A stretch of 64,000 bases of DNA from contig NZ_CP108677.1 in the NCBI RefSeq assembly GCF_035994945.1, positions 3,596,001 to 3,660,000 on the forward strand, read 5' to 3'. How positions within the stretch are numbered: the first letter of the stretch is position 1; each line of letters begins with the position of its first letter. Positions 34,770-43,667 of this stretch are shown piece after piece. Below the pieces are notes generated by a model. The model saw only the letters and a program-made list of their open reading frames with translations. It made no database searches and had not been told where the DNA came from. The translations under genes and the position numbers were made by a program. The stretch is from Streptomyces sp. NBC_01216. Lineage in GTDB: Bacteria > Actinomycetota > Actinomycetes > Streptomycetales > Streptomycetaceae.

Positions 34770-35124
34770 CGGGTCAGTCTCACATATTGGCTCTTCCCGT
34801 GCCCGGGGGTGGCGGGATAACGTGCCCGTGTTCCGGCGACCTCCAGGTCGTTGCACTGCGCTGACCAGCTACGTTCCCCCATTTCTCGATTTACTTGGAA
34901 ATCCAAGCAAAATCGCAGGTCAAACGGGGTTTCGCAGGAATGCGGCGCACTGGGTAACGTGCCTATGGCAGGGCGCTCGCCGGGGCACCTGTCACGCCCG
35001 ACCCCGGCCGAGCGCACCCACCCCGTGCGCGGGCCGGAAGGGCGAGCCTCCCCTTGCCTGCGGTAGGGGGACCCCAGGCCTTGCCCGGCAATCCCGGGGG
35101 CCGGACCGACGGAGGAGCACGCAC
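34770..35124. promoter_or_regulatory. Control region upstream of the second dehydrogenase operon
   Basis: A 355-bp divergent gap. CTTGGAAATCCAAG (34894-34907) is an inverted repeat with 6-base arms inside an AT-rich patch (34880-34925) that stands out from its surroundings. GACCTCCAGGTC (34838-34849) is a second small palindrome. The response-regulator promoter and the E1-alpha promoter must both lie here. The ACCGA...TCGGT element of the first operon is absent. Confidence 0.55.
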
Positions 35125-36300
35125 GTGACCGTGGAGAGCACTGCCGCGCGCAAGACGACGCGACGCAGCAGCGGCACCAAGCGCACCGCCAGCGCCAGCG
35201 CGAAGAAGGCACAGGATTCGCAGAACTCCGAACCCGAGCTCGTTCAGCTGCTGACGCCCGAAGGGGAGCGCGTACAGCACCCCGAGTACGACATCGACCT
35301 GAGCGCCGACGAGCTGCGCGGGCTGTACCGGGACATGGTCCTGACCCGCCGCTTCGACGCCGAGGCCACTTCCCTGCAGCGTCAGGGCGAGCTGGGCCTG
35401 TGGGCGTCGCTGCTCGGCCAGGAGGCCGCGCAGATCGGCTCCGGCCGTGCGCTGCGCGACGACGACTATGTCTTCCCCACCTACCGCGAGCACGGTGTGG
35501 CCTGGTGCCGTGGCGTCGACCCGACCAACCTGCTGGGCATGTTCCGCGGTGTGAACCACGGTGGCTGGGACCCCAGCACCAACAACTTCCACCTGTACAC
35601 GATCGTCCTCGGCTCGCAGACCCTGCACGCCACCGGCTACGCCATGGGTATCGCCAAGGACGGCGCGGACTCCGCCGTGCTCGCGTACTTCGGCGACGGC
35701 GCTTCCAGCCAGGGCGACGTGAACGAGTCGTTCGTGTTCTCCGCGGTCTACAACGCTCCCGTCGTGTTCTTCTGCCAGAACAACCAGTGGGCCATTTCCG
35801 AGCCCATCGAGAAGCAGACGCGCGTCCCGCTCTACCAGCGCGCCCGCGGCTTCGGCTTCCCGGGCGTCCGTGTCGACGGCAACGACGTCCTCGCGTGCCT
35901 GGCCGTGACCCGTTCGGCCCTGGAGCGTGCCCGGCGCGGTGAGGGCCCGACCCTCATCGAGGCGTTCACCTACCGGATGGCCGCCCACACCACCTCCGAC
36001 GACCCGACGCGCTACCGCCGCGACGCGGAGCGGGAGGCGTGGGAGGCCAAGGACCCGATCCAGCGTCTCCGGACGTACATGGAGAACGAGGGGCACGCCG
36101 ACGCGGCCTTCTTCGAGGCGCTCGAGGCGGAGAGCGAGGAGCTCGGCAAGCACGTCCGTGAGGTCGTCCGCGCCATGCCCGTTCCGGACCACATGGCGAT
36201 CTTCGACAACGTGTACGCGGACGGGCACGCGCTCGTCGACGAGGAGCGCGCGCAGTTCGCCGCCTACCAGGCGTCCTTCGCGGATGGAGAGGCCGAGTAA
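35125..36300 (+). CDS. 2-oxoacid dehydrogenase E1 alpha subunit (second operon)
   Basis: Thiamin-dependent E1 alpha of 391 residues, paralogous to the product of the 14098 gene. It has an N-terminal Lys/Ser/Thr/Ala-rich extension of about 35 residues. The catalytic core has LLGQEAAQIGSGRAL, the ThDP motif GDGASSQGDV...QNNQWAIS and YRMAAHTTSDDPTRYR. Annotated relatives are called pyruvate or branched-chain dehydrogenase; sequence alone does not settle this. The GTG at 35125 has GGAGGA about 8 bases upstream. E1 beta follows after 2 bases. Confidence 0.9.
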   Translation: MTVESTAARKTTRRSSGTKRTASASAKKAQDSQNSEPELVQLLTPEGERVQHPEYDIDLSADELRGLYRDMVLTRRFDAEATSLQRQGELGLWASLLGQEAAQIGSGRALRDDDYVFPTYREHGVAWCRGVDPTNLLGMFRGVNHGGWDPSTNNFHLYTIVLGSQTLHATGYAMGIAKDGADSAVLAYFGDGASSQGDVNESFVFSAVYNAPVVFFCQNNQWAISEPIEKQTRVPLYQRARGFGFPGVRVDGNDVLACLAVTRSALERARRGEGPTLIEAFTYRMAAHTTSDDPTRYRRDAEREAWEAKDPIQRLRTYMENEGHADAAFFEALEAESEELGKHVREVVRAMPVPDHMAIFDNVYADGHALVDEERAQFAAYQASFADGEAE

Positions 36301-36302
36301 TC

Positions 36303-37283
36303 ATGGCTGTTCAGAACCTTCCCCTCGCGAGGGCGCTCAACGAGTCGCTGCGCAAGTCCCTGGAGAGCGACCCCAAGGTCGTCATCATGGGCTTGGACGT
36401 CGGCAAGCTCGGCGGCGTCTTCCGGATCACCGACGGCCTGCAGAAGGACTTCGGCGAGGACCGGGTCATCGACACCCCGCTCGCCGAGTCCGGCATCGTC
36501 GGCACCGCGATCGGTCTCGCCCTGCGCGGCTACCGGCCGGTCGTGGAGATCCAGTTCGACGGTTTCGTCTTCCCGGCGTACGACCAGATCGTCACCCAGC
36601 TGGCCAAGATGCGGGCCCGATCGCTCGGCACGGTGAAGATGCCGGTCGTCATCCGCATTCCGTACGGCGGTGGCATCGGCGCCGTCGAGCACCACTCCGA
36701 GTCCCCCGAGGCGCTCTTCGCGCACGTCGCGGGCCTCAAGGTGGTCACTCCGGCGAACTCCTCCGACGCCTACTGGATGCTCCAGCAGGCGATCCAGAGT
36801 GACGACCCGGTCATCTTCTTCGAACCCAAGCGCCGCTACTGGGACAAGGGCGAGGTCGACACCGAGGCCATCCCCGGCGAGCTCCACAAGGCCCGGGTCG
36901 CCCGCGAGGGCACGGACCTCACCCTCGCCGCCTACGGCCCGATGGTGAAGACCTGCCTGGAGGTGGCCGCCGCGGCGGCCGAGGAGGGCAAGTCGATCGA
37001 GGTCCTGGACCTGCGTTCGCTGTCCCCGATCGACTTCGACACCATCCAGTCGTCGGTCGAGAAGACCCGCCGGCTGGTCGTGGTCCACGAGGCCCCGGTC
37101 TTCTACGGCTCGGGCGCGGAGATCGCCGCCCGGATCACCGAACGCTGCTTCTACCACCTGGAAGCCCCCGTCCTGCGGGTCGGCGGCTACCACGCGCCGT
37201 ATCCGCCGGCGCGCCTGGAGGAGGAGTACCTGCCGGGCCTGGACCGTGTGCTCGACGCCGTCGACCGCTCGCTGGCGTACTGA
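36303..37283 (+). CDS. 2-oxoacid dehydrogenase E1 beta subunit (second operon)
   Basis: E1 beta of 326 residues, close in plan to the 15246 gene product: VIMGLDVGKLGGVFRITDGL in outline, DTPLAESGIVGTAIGLA, PYGGGIGAVEHHSESPEALFAHVAG and SIEVLDLRSLSPIDFDT. It carries half of the ThDP site and forms the alpha2beta2 E1 with the preceding product. The gap to E2 is 10 bp with GGAG, so the operon is tight. The differences from the first operon (Asp in GLDVG rather than GEDVG) may reflect different substrate or partner use. Confidence 0.92.
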   Translation: MAVQNLPLARALNESLRKSLESDPKVVIMGLDVGKLGGVFRITDGLQKDFGEDRVIDTPLAESGIVGTAIGLALRGYRPVVEIQFDGFVFPAYDQIVTQLAKMRARSLGTVKMPVVIRIPYGGGIGAVEHHSESPEALFAHVAGLKVVTPANSSDAYWMLQQAIQSDDPVIFFEPKRRYWDKGEVDTEAIPGELHKARVAREGTDLTLAAYGPMVKTCLEVAAAAAEEGKSIEVLDLRSLSPIDFDTIQSSVEKTRRLVVVHEAPVFYGSGAEIAARITERCFYHLEAPVLRVGGYHAPYPPARLEEEYLPGLDRVLDAVDRSLAY

Positions 37284-37293
37284 GGAGAGCCCC

Positions 37294-38721
37294 GTGACCA
37301 TCCGCGAATTCAAGATGCCCGACGTGGGCGAGGGCCTCACCGAGGCCGAGATCCTCAAGTGGTACGTCCAGCCCGGTGACACGGTCACCGACGGGCAGGT
37401 CGTCTGCGAGGTCGAGACGGCCAAGGCGGCCGTCGAACTGCCGATCCCCTTCGACGGCGTGGTCCATGACCTGCGCTTCGGCGAGGGCACCACGGTCGAC
37501 GTCGGCCAGGTGATCATCTCCGTGAACATCGGCGGTTCCGCGTCCGCCGGGACTCCGGCCGCACCGGCCGCAGAGACCCCCGCTGCCGTCGAGACCCCCG
37601 TGGCCGCACCGGCCGCACCGGCCGCACCGGCCGAGGAGGCCGAGGAGGCCGAACCGCAGGGCCGTCAGCCGGTCCTGGTCGGCTACGGCGTCGCCGCGAC
37701 CTCGACCAAGCGCCGGCCGCGCAAGAGCGCCACCGTGCCCCAGCAGGCCGCCGCCGCTATCCAGGGCGAACTCAACGGGCACGGTGCCGCGAGCGCCGTC
37801 CGGCCACTGACCAAGCCGCCGGTGCGCAAGCTCGCCAAGGACCTCGGCGTCGACCTGACGGCCGTGACCCCGACCGGCCCGGACGGGATCATCACCCGCG
37901 AGGACGTCCACGCGGCGGCGGCCCCGGCGCCGTCCCCCGTGGCCGAGGCGCCCGCCCCGGTCGCCGCTGCCGCCGCACCGGCTCCCGCCGCCGCACCGGC
38001 CGCACCGGCCGCGACGGACGCGCGGGAGACCCGCGTCCCGATCAAGGGTGTCCGCAAGGCCACCGCGGCGGCGATGGTCGGCTCGGCCTTCACCGCGCCG
38101 CACGTCACCGAGTTCGTGACCTTCGACATCACGCGCACGATGAAGCTGGTCGAGGAACTCAAGTCCGACAAGGACATGGCGGGCCTCCGGGTCAACCCGC
38201 TCCTCCTCGTCGCCAAGGCCGTCCTGGTCGCCGCCCGGCGTAACCCGGAGATCAACGCGGCCTGGGACGAGGCGAACCAGGAGATCGTGCTCAAGCACTA
38301 CGTCAACCTGGGCATCGCCGCGGCCACCCCGCGCGGGCTGATCGTGCCGAACATCAAGGACGCGCACGCCCAGACCCTGCCGGAACTCTCGCGGTCCCTC
38401 AGTGAACTGGTCGCCACGGCCCGCGAGGGCAAGACGACCCCGGCGGCCATGCAGGGCGGCACCTTCACCATCACCAACGTCGGCGTCTTCGGCGTCGACA
38501 CCGGCACGCCGATCCTCAACCCCGGCGAGTCGGCGATCCTCGCGGTCGGCGCGATCAAGCTCCAGCCGTGGGTCCACAAGGGCAAGGTGAAGCCGCGCCA
38601 GGTCACCACGCTGGCGCTGTCGTTCGACCACCGTCTGGTGGACGGCGAGCTCGGTTCCAAGTTCCTCGCGGACATCGCCGCGATCCTGGAACAGCCGAAG
38701 CGCCTTCTCACCTGGACGTAG
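37294..38721 (+). CDS. 2-oxoacid dehydrogenase E2 (dihydrolipoamide acyltransferase, second operon)
   Basis: E2 of 475 residues. It has a single lipoyl domain (VETAKAAVELP, Lys44), a long Ala/Pro/Glu linker, a subunit-binding domain (KPPVRKLAKDLGVDL...GPDGIITREDV), a second linker and the catalytic domain ending FDHRLVDGELG, with His446 and Asp450 intact. The GTG at 37294 opens MTIREFKMPDVGEGL. Linkers contain repeated APAAPA units. No E3 gene follows; the operon ends near a parS site and a strong hairpin. Confidence 0.93.
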   Translation: MTIREFKMPDVGEGLTEAEILKWYVQPGDTVTDGQVVCEVETAKAAVELPIPFDGVVHDLRFGEGTTVDVGQVIISVNIGGSASAGTPAAPAAETPAAVETPVAAPAAPAAPAEEAEEAEPQGRQPVLVGYGVAATSTKRRPRKSATVPQQAAAAIQGELNGHGAASAVRPLTKPPVRKLAKDLGVDLTAVTPTGPDGIITREDVHAAAAPAPSPVAEAPAPVAAAAAPAPAAAPAAPAATDARETRVPIKGVRKATAAAMVGSAFTAPHVTEFVTFDITRTMKLVEELKSDKDMAGLRVNPLLLVAKAVLVAARRNPEINAAWDEANQEIVLKHYVNLGIAAATPRGLIVPNIKDAHAQTLPELSRSLSELVATAREGKTTPAAMQGGTFTITNVGVFGVDTGTPILNPGESAILAVGAIKLQPWVHKGKVKPRQVTTLALSFDHRLVDGELGSKFLADIAAILEQPKRLLTWT

Positions 38722-38766
38722 CACGTCCCGCGCGTCATCCACGAGGTGTGACGCCCGAGTTCGCGT

Positions 38767-38780
38767 GTTTCACGTGAAAC
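38767..38780. other. parS centromere site
   Basis: Perfect GTTTCACGTGAAAC, 45 bp after the E2 stop and directly against the terminator hairpin. This is the only one of the three copies here that lies outside genes. Confidence 0.92.
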
Positions 38781-38808
38781 GCCCGGCCGGTGCCATCCCG
38801 GCCGGGCG
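38780..38808 (+). terminator. Terminator of the second dehydrogenase operon
   Basis: CGCCCGGCCGG and CCGGCCGGGCG form a perfect 11-bp stem with a 7-base loop. The first base is shared with the parS site. Confidence 0.85.
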
Positions 38809-38893
38809 TCCTCGTCTTCGACCTCGCCGGGCTCTCCGTCCGTATCGCGGACGAGCCCACGGGTTGCACCCCTCTTGTATCTATGCTGTGTCC

Positions 38894-39535
38894 ATGGCAT
38901 CCGCACCTCCCGCAGCCGAACGCGTCTACCTGCACGTCAAGCAGGCCGTTCTCGAGCGCCGCTACGAAGGCGGCACCCTCCTCACCGAGGGGGAGCTCGC
39001 CGAGGCCGTCGGGGTCTCCCGCACCCCGGTACGGGAGGCGCTGCTGAAGCTGGAGATGGAAGGGCTGCTCAGGCTCTACCCGAAGAAGGGCGCCCTGGTG
39101 CTCGCGGTCTCCGCCCAGGAGATCGCCGACGTGGTCGAGACCCGGCTGCTCGTCGAGGAGTTCGCGGTGCGCCGCGCCGTCCCCGCATCACCTGCGCTGA
39201 TCACGCGGCTCGAGGAGCTCCTGGAAGAGCAGAAGCGCCGCGCCGAGGCCGGCGACCTCGCCGAGGTCGCCGTCACCGACCGCTGCTTCCACGCCGAGAT
39301 CGTCCGGTACGCCGGCAACCAGATCCTCGCCAGGCTCTACGACCAGTTGCGCGACCGACAGCTGAGGATGGGGGTCGCCGTCATGCAGTCCCACCCCGAT
39401 CGGATCGCCAAGAACATCACCGAGCACGCCGAGATCCTCCAGCGGATCAGGGACGCCGACGTCGAGGGCGCCGCCGCCTGCGTCCGGCACCACCTCGGCC
39501 GGGTCGAAGTCCTGGTACGGGGTGAGGCACGGTGA
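38894..39535 (+). CDS. GntR-family regulator, FadR subfamily
   Basis: A GntR regulator of 213 residues. The N-terminal winged helix contains LLTEGELAEAVGVSRTPVREALLKLEMEGLL. The C-terminal FCD domain has VVETRLLVEEFAVRRA, TDRCFHAEIVRYAGN and a ligand-site ITEHAEILQRIRDAD with His residues that normally bind metal and a carboxylate ligand. The ATG at 38894 has no clear ribosome site, so a leaderless start is possible. The MFS gene overlaps its end by GTGA. The usual logic is a regulator that controls uptake of its own ligand. Confidence 0.9.
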   Translation: MASAPPAAERVYLHVKQAVLERRYEGGTLLTEGELAEAVGVSRTPVREALLKLEMEGLLRLYPKKGALVLAVSAQEIADVVETRLLVEEFAVRRAVPASPALITRLEELLEEQKRRAEAGDLAEVAVTDRCFHAEIVRYAGNQILARLYDQLRDRQLRMGVAVMQSHPDRIAKNITEHAEILQRIRDADVEGAAACVRHHLGRVEVLVRGEAR

Positions 39536-40845
39536 GCGGACGGGGACACGGCGCCGGCGTCACCCTGCCCGGTGATCCTCCCGGCGGCCGGCGAGCGGCC
39601 CTGGTCTGGGGCGTCGGCGTCTCCGTCTACTTCGTCGCCGTCATCTTCCGTACGTCCCTGGGAGTCGCCGGACTCGACGCGGCCGACCGGTTCGACGTCA
39701 ACGCCTCCGCCCTCTCCACCTTCTCCATCCTCCAGCTGCTGGTCTACGCGGGCATGCAGATACCCGTCGGCCTGATGGTCGACCGGCTCGGCACGAAGAG
39801 GGTCCTGACCCTCGGCGTCGTCCTCTTCACCCTCGGCCAGCTCGGTTTCGCCCTCTCCCCCTCCTACGGCATGGCGCTCGCCTCCCGGGCCCTGCTCGGC
39901 TGCGGCGACGCGATGACCTTCATCAGTGTGCTGCGGCTTGGTTCCCGCTGGTTCCCCGCCCGGCGCGGCCCGCTCATCGGCCAGGTCGCCGCACTGTTCG
40001 GCATGGCCGGCAACCTCGTCTCCACCCTCGTCATCGCGCGGGCGCTGGACGACTGGGGCTGGACCGCCACCTTCGTCGGCAGCTCGGCCGCCGGCGCCGT
40101 CGCCCTGACGCTGTTGCTCCTTTTCCTCAAGGACCACCCCGAGGGGCACGCGCCGGCCCCCGCCCCGCACGCGGGCGTGGCCTTCGTCCGGCGCCAGATC
40201 GCCGCGTCATGGAGCGAGCCGGGGACCCGGCTCGGGATGTGGGTGCACTTCACCACCCAGTTCCCGGCGATGGTGTTCCTGCTGCTGTGGGGCATGCCCT
40301 TCCTCGTCGAGGATCAGGGGGTCCCGCGGGACGTCGCCGGTGAGCTCCTGACGCTGGTGGTGCTCTCCAACATGGTCGTGGGCCTCGCCTACGGTCAGAT
40401 CATCGCCCGCCACCACGCGGCGAGGGCGCCGCTGGCCCTGGGCACGGTCGCGGCGACCGCGCTGTTGTGGGCGGCCACGCTGCTCCACCCGGGCGACCGG
40501 GCCCCGATGTGGTTGCTGATCACCCTGTGCGCCGTGCTCGGCGCCTGCGGCCCCGCCTCGATGATCGGCTTCGACTTCGCGCGCCCCGCCAACCCTCCGG
40601 AGCGTCAGGGCACCGCCTCCGGAATCGTCAACATGGGTGGTTTCGTCGCCTCGATGACGACCCTGCTCGCGGTCGGCGTCCTTCTCGACGCGACCGGCGA
40701 CGACTACCGGATCGCCTTCTCCTCGGTCTTCGTCCTGGAGGCGCTGGGCGTCCTGCAGATCCTCCGCCTCAAGGCCCGTACCGCGCGGCTCGAGCGCGAA
40801 CGACTCGTGGCGAGCCGGGTGGAAGCCGTCCACGTACCCGCGTGA
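39532..40845 (+). CDS. MFS transporter
   Basis: A major facilitator superfamily protein of 437 residues with about 12 membrane helices. GLMVDRLGTKRVL after helix 2 is the MFS signature loop, and FLKDHPEGH follows helix 6. The type resembles nitrate/sulfonate/organic-acid family carriers. The first 20 residues are cytoplasmic. It is translationally coupled to the GntR gene, so its substrate is probably related to the GntR ligand, likely a small carboxylate; that is inference. Confidence 0.9.
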   Translation: MSGRGHGAGVTLPGDPPGGRRAALVWGVGVSVYFVAVIFRTSLGVAGLDAADRFDVNASALSTFSILQLLVYAGMQIPVGLMVDRLGTKRVLTLGVVLFTLGQLGFALSPSYGMALASRALLGCGDAMTFISVLRLGSRWFPARRGPLIGQVAALFGMAGNLVSTLVIARALDDWGWTATFVGSSAAGAVALTLLLLFLKDHPEGHAPAPAPHAGVAFVRRQIAASWSEPGTRLGMWVHFTTQFPAMVFLLLWGMPFLVEDQGVPRDVAGELLTLVVLSNMVVGLAYGQIIARHHAARAPLALGTVAATALLWAATLLHPGDRAPMWLLITLCAVLGACGPASMIGFDFARPANPPERQGTASGIVNMGGFVASMTTLLAVGVLLDATGDDYRIAFSSVFVLEALGVLQILRLKARTARLERERLVASRVEAVHVPA

Positions 40846-40965
40846 AGGCCCCAGGGGGCGGGGGCGGCGTGCCCAAGCCCTCCGCACCCAAGCCCTCCGC
40901 GCGAGAGCCGGCGCCGAGGCCCTCCCCGCCGGTCACGGACTCTCCCGGACCGCTACGGAGCGGAC

Positions 40966-41793
40966 CTAACGGGGCGTCACCGTGAAGTTGTCCAGGATCG
41001 TCCGCACCAGGTCCGGGTCGCCCTCGGCCCTGACCCGGTCGGCGACCTCGGCCGGCCGGACCCGTCCGCAGGCCAGCCGGACGTACGTCTCCCAGTCCGT
41101 CGCCAGCGTCGCCACCGGACCCAGCGACGGAGCGCCGTCGACCGATCCGCGCCCGTCCGCGTCCACCCGCACCGTCCGCAGGAACTCCACCGGGCCGTGT
41201 ACGTCGATGACGACCGCCGAGTTCACCGGCGCTCCCGCCTCCTTGGCGACGACCTTCGGCAGCCCCTCCAGCAGCACGTCACGGACGATCAGCGCGGCCG
41301 GCGAGTCCAGGTTGCCCGGCCGGCCCAGCGTGGTGCGCAGGTCCTGTTCGTGTACCCACACGTCGAAGGCCCGCATCCGGTAGGCCGTCTCCAGCGTCTG
41401 CTCGGCTCCGAGCGGCGCACGGATCAGATGCTCCGGTCCGCGGTTCTCGTTGCGCAGCCGGCGCGCCCGGCGGATCAGGACGTACTCCAGCTCCGAGGTC
41501 ATCTCCGGACCCGTGTGGTGCCGGCGCACGTCGACCTGCATCTCCATGTACCGGGCGAACTCACTGCGCACGTGGTAGAGATCGCGGGGGAGGGAGTGGA
41601 TCGGACGCGGATCGCCGAGCATCTCGCACTCCATGCCGATCACATGGGACACGATGTCGCGCACCGACCAGCCCGGACAGGGGGTCGGACGGTTCCATTC
41701 GCCTTCCACGAGCGGCTGGACGAGTTCGGATATCGCTTCGATGGAGTGGGTCCAGGCGTCGGCATAGGTCTGGAGGCTGGGATGGACGGTCAC
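40966..41793 (-). CDS. Maleylpyruvate isomerase-like (mycothiol-dependent, DinB-fold) protein
   Basis: A 275-residue protein with an N-terminal DinB/MDMPI helical-bundle domain (YADAWTHSIEAISELVQPL, RPTPCPGWSVRDIVSHVIGME with the usual metal-binding His, and MRAFDVWVHEQDLR with further His). A C-terminal sterol-carrier-like domain of about 90 residues ends TVRVDADG...RLACGR. Members are thought to use mycothiol in isomerase or S-transferase reactions. The substrate is unknown. It is convergent with the MFS gene. Confidence 0.85.
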   Translation of the reverse strand: MTVHPSLQTYADAWTHSIEAISELVQPLVEGEWNRPTPCPGWSVRDIVSHVIGMECEMLGDPRPIHSLPRDLYHVRSEFARYMEMQVDVRRHHTGPEMTSELEYVLIRRARRLRNENRGPEHLIRAPLGAEQTLETAYRMRAFDVWVHEQDLRTTLGRPGNLDSPAALIVRDVLLEGLPKVVAKEAGAPVNSAVVIDVHGPVEFLRTVRVDADGRGSVDGAPSLGPVATLATDWETYVRLACGRVRPAEVADRVRAEGDPDLVRTILDNFTVTPR

Positions 41794-41948
41794 GGGACCC
41801 CTCGGCGGTTCTGCGGTGCGCGGGCTGAAAACAAGACTGCTTGGGAGGCTCGGACGCTAAGTTACGCTGCCCGAAGGCACCCCGGCAGTGCTTTCGTGTG
41901 ACGATCGTAGGCCCGTGTTGACGGCTCGAATGCCAGGACGGTGGTAGT

Positions 41949-42734
41949 GTGCGCGCCTCCCTCATCCAGATCGCAGTAGACCCGGACGAAACGATCGAAG
42001 CCCGCCGCGCGCGGGTGGCCGGTCTCGTACGGGAGGAACGCGGCGCGGCCGATCTCGTCGTGCTCCCCGAGTTGTGGCCGATGGGCGCCTTCGCCTACGA
42101 GGCGTTCGCAGCCGAGTCCGAACCACTGCGCGGCCCCACGTACGAGGCGATGGCGGAGGCGGCCCGCGACGCCCGGGTGTGGCTGCACGCCGGGTCGGTC
42201 GTCGAGGCGGCCGGGGGAGCGCTCTACAACACCTCGCTCGTCCTCTCCCCCGCCGGCGACCTCGCGGCCGGCTACCGGAAGATCCACCGCTTCGGCTTCG
42301 ACAAGGGCGAAGCGGTGATGATGGCGGCCGGCAAGGAACTGGTCACGGTCGCCCTGCCGGAGCTGACCGTCGGTGTCGCCACCTGCTACGACCTGCGCTT
42401 CCCCGAGCTGTTCCGGGGTCTGGTGGACGCCGGTGCCCAGGCGTTCGTCGTCCCGGCGGGCTGGCCCGCCCGGCGGCGCGCGCACTGGACGCTGCTCGCG
42501 CGGGCACGAGCCGTGGAGAACCAGGCGTACATGCTGGCCTGCGGCACCGCCGGAACCCACGCGGGCGTGGAACAGGCCGGGCACTCGATCGTGGTGGACC
42601 CGTGGGGCGAGGTCCTCGCGGAGGCGGGGCCCGGCGAGGAGATCCTTCGGGTGGTCCTCGACCCGGCGAAGGTCGAGACGACGAGGGAGGAGTTCCCCGC
42701 CCTCAAGGACCGTGTCCTGGGCAGGACGCCCTGA
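41949..42734 (+). CDS. Carbon-nitrogen hydrolase (nitrilase family)
   Basis: A 261-residue amidase of the nitrilase superfamily with the full Glu-Lys-Cys triad: Glu41 (LVVLPELW), Lys111 (YRKIHRF) and Cys146 (VATCYDLRFPELFR). It hydrolyses a C-N bond in a small amide. The motif set resembles the Nit/omega-amidase branch rather than true nitrilases. It starts at GTG 41949, divergent from the DinB-fold gene across 155 bp. No operon partner is seen. Confidence 0.9.
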   Translation: MRASLIQIAVDPDETIEARRARVAGLVREERGAADLVVLPELWPMGAFAYEAFAAESEPLRGPTYEAMAEAARDARVWLHAGSVVEAAGGALYNTSLVLSPAGDLAAGYRKIHRFGFDKGEAVMMAAGKELVTVALPELTVGVATCYDLRFPELFRGLVDAGAQAFVVPAGWPARRRAHWTLLARARAVENQAYMLACGTAGTHAGVEQAGHSIVVDPWGEVLAEAGPGEEILRVVLDPAKVETTREEFPALKDRVLGRTP

Positions 42735-42777
42735 CCCCCTCGCCCACGGCGCCGTGCCCGCCCCGCCGGGCGGCCGG

Positions 42778-43263
42778 TCAGTCCTCCCGCTCGGCCATCC
42801 GGATCACGCACACCGCCACGGCGATCAGCAGCGCCGCGTCGGTGTCCTCCCGCACGACGTTCACGGCGTAGGTGTCCCGCAGGCGGAACCACCGCCTGGA
42901 GATGTGGGCCAGGAGTTCACCGTCGTACTCGACCGTGAACTCCCGGTCCAGAATCCGACCGGAGACGTCCAGCTCGGTGCCCTCGACCAGACCGACACGG
43001 TAGTGGTTGCGGAGCAGCGAGAGCCGCTTGCGGCGGATCGTGGCGAGCGGCCGGTCGTCCCGCTCGATCGTCATGGCGTCCCGGAGGCTGAACATCTTCT
43101 GCCGCAGCGTGATCAGGACCTGTCCGAGCGGGTCCTTCAGCTCCAGCGTGTCGCGCAGCCGCAGGGCCTTGCCGTCGACGAGGAAGGCGTGGCGGCCGTC
43201 CTCGTCCTCGATCCAGTAGTCGTCGCCGAGCGCGAAGATCTTGTCCCGTACGAGGTATTTCAT
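42778..43263 (-). CDS. LURP-one-related family protein
   Basis: A 161-residue protein of the LURP-one/tubby-like/scramblase fold. It consists of repeated beta-hairpins in which the phrases YWIEDEDGRHAFLVDGKALRL and TIERDDRPLATIRRK are family marks. The biochemical role in bacteria is unknown. It is the last core-genome gene before the accessory island. Its start codon is only 47 bp from the remnant DUF6879 reading frame, so its native promoter may have been altered by the island junction. Confidence 0.88.
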   Translation of the reverse strand: MKYLVRDKIFALGDDYWIEDEDGRHAFLVDGKALRLRDTLELKDPLGQVLITLRQKMFSLRDAMTIERDDRPLATIRRKRLSLLRNHYRVGLVEGTELDVSGRILDREFTVEYDGELLAHISRRWFRLRDTYAVNVVREDTDAALLIAVAVCVIRMAERED

Positions 43264-43655
43264 ACCGCCACAGCTTCCCCGGCGGCCTCCGCTTCACGCG
43301 GCGCGAAGGAGTGGCGACGGCCCGAGGGGTCGTGGTCCGGCGGCTTCGGATCGTGTCGGAGCCGATCAGCGACTACGTGCGGTACGAGTGCGACCGCACC
43401 TTCACGAACATCGCGGCGGGTGAACTGGTCCGGTGGCTGCCACGGCGGCAGACCACGGACTTGGCCGTGCCGGGTACTGACTTCTGGCTGTTCGACGGTG
43501 GGCAAGCGCTGTTCCACCACTTCACCGGGAACGGGCAGTTCGACCAGGACGGGCGGGAGTACACGGACGAGCCCGAGCGGGTGAAGCTGTGCGCCGTCGC
43601 ATTCGAAGCGGCCTGGCAACGGGCCGTTCCACACGAGGAGTACCGACCGCGCTGA
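43264..43655 (+). pseudogene. DUF6879 family gene, 5'-truncated
   Basis: The readable frame (from about 43266) encodes ARGVVVRRLRIVSEPISDYVRYE, NIAAGELVRWLPRRQT, PGTDFWLFDG and AVPHEEYRPR, the last two thirds of a DUF6879 protein. From memory of the family, about 60-70 N-terminal residues are missing. The frame runs straight into the start region of the LURP-one gene. A GTG at 43311 has AAGGA pressed against it, a poor start. DUF6879 genes usually precede an HTH/DUF5753 gene, as here, so the pair is ancestral and its left end was lost at an island junction. Confidence 0.7.
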
Positions 43656-43667
43656 GCTGTCACCACC

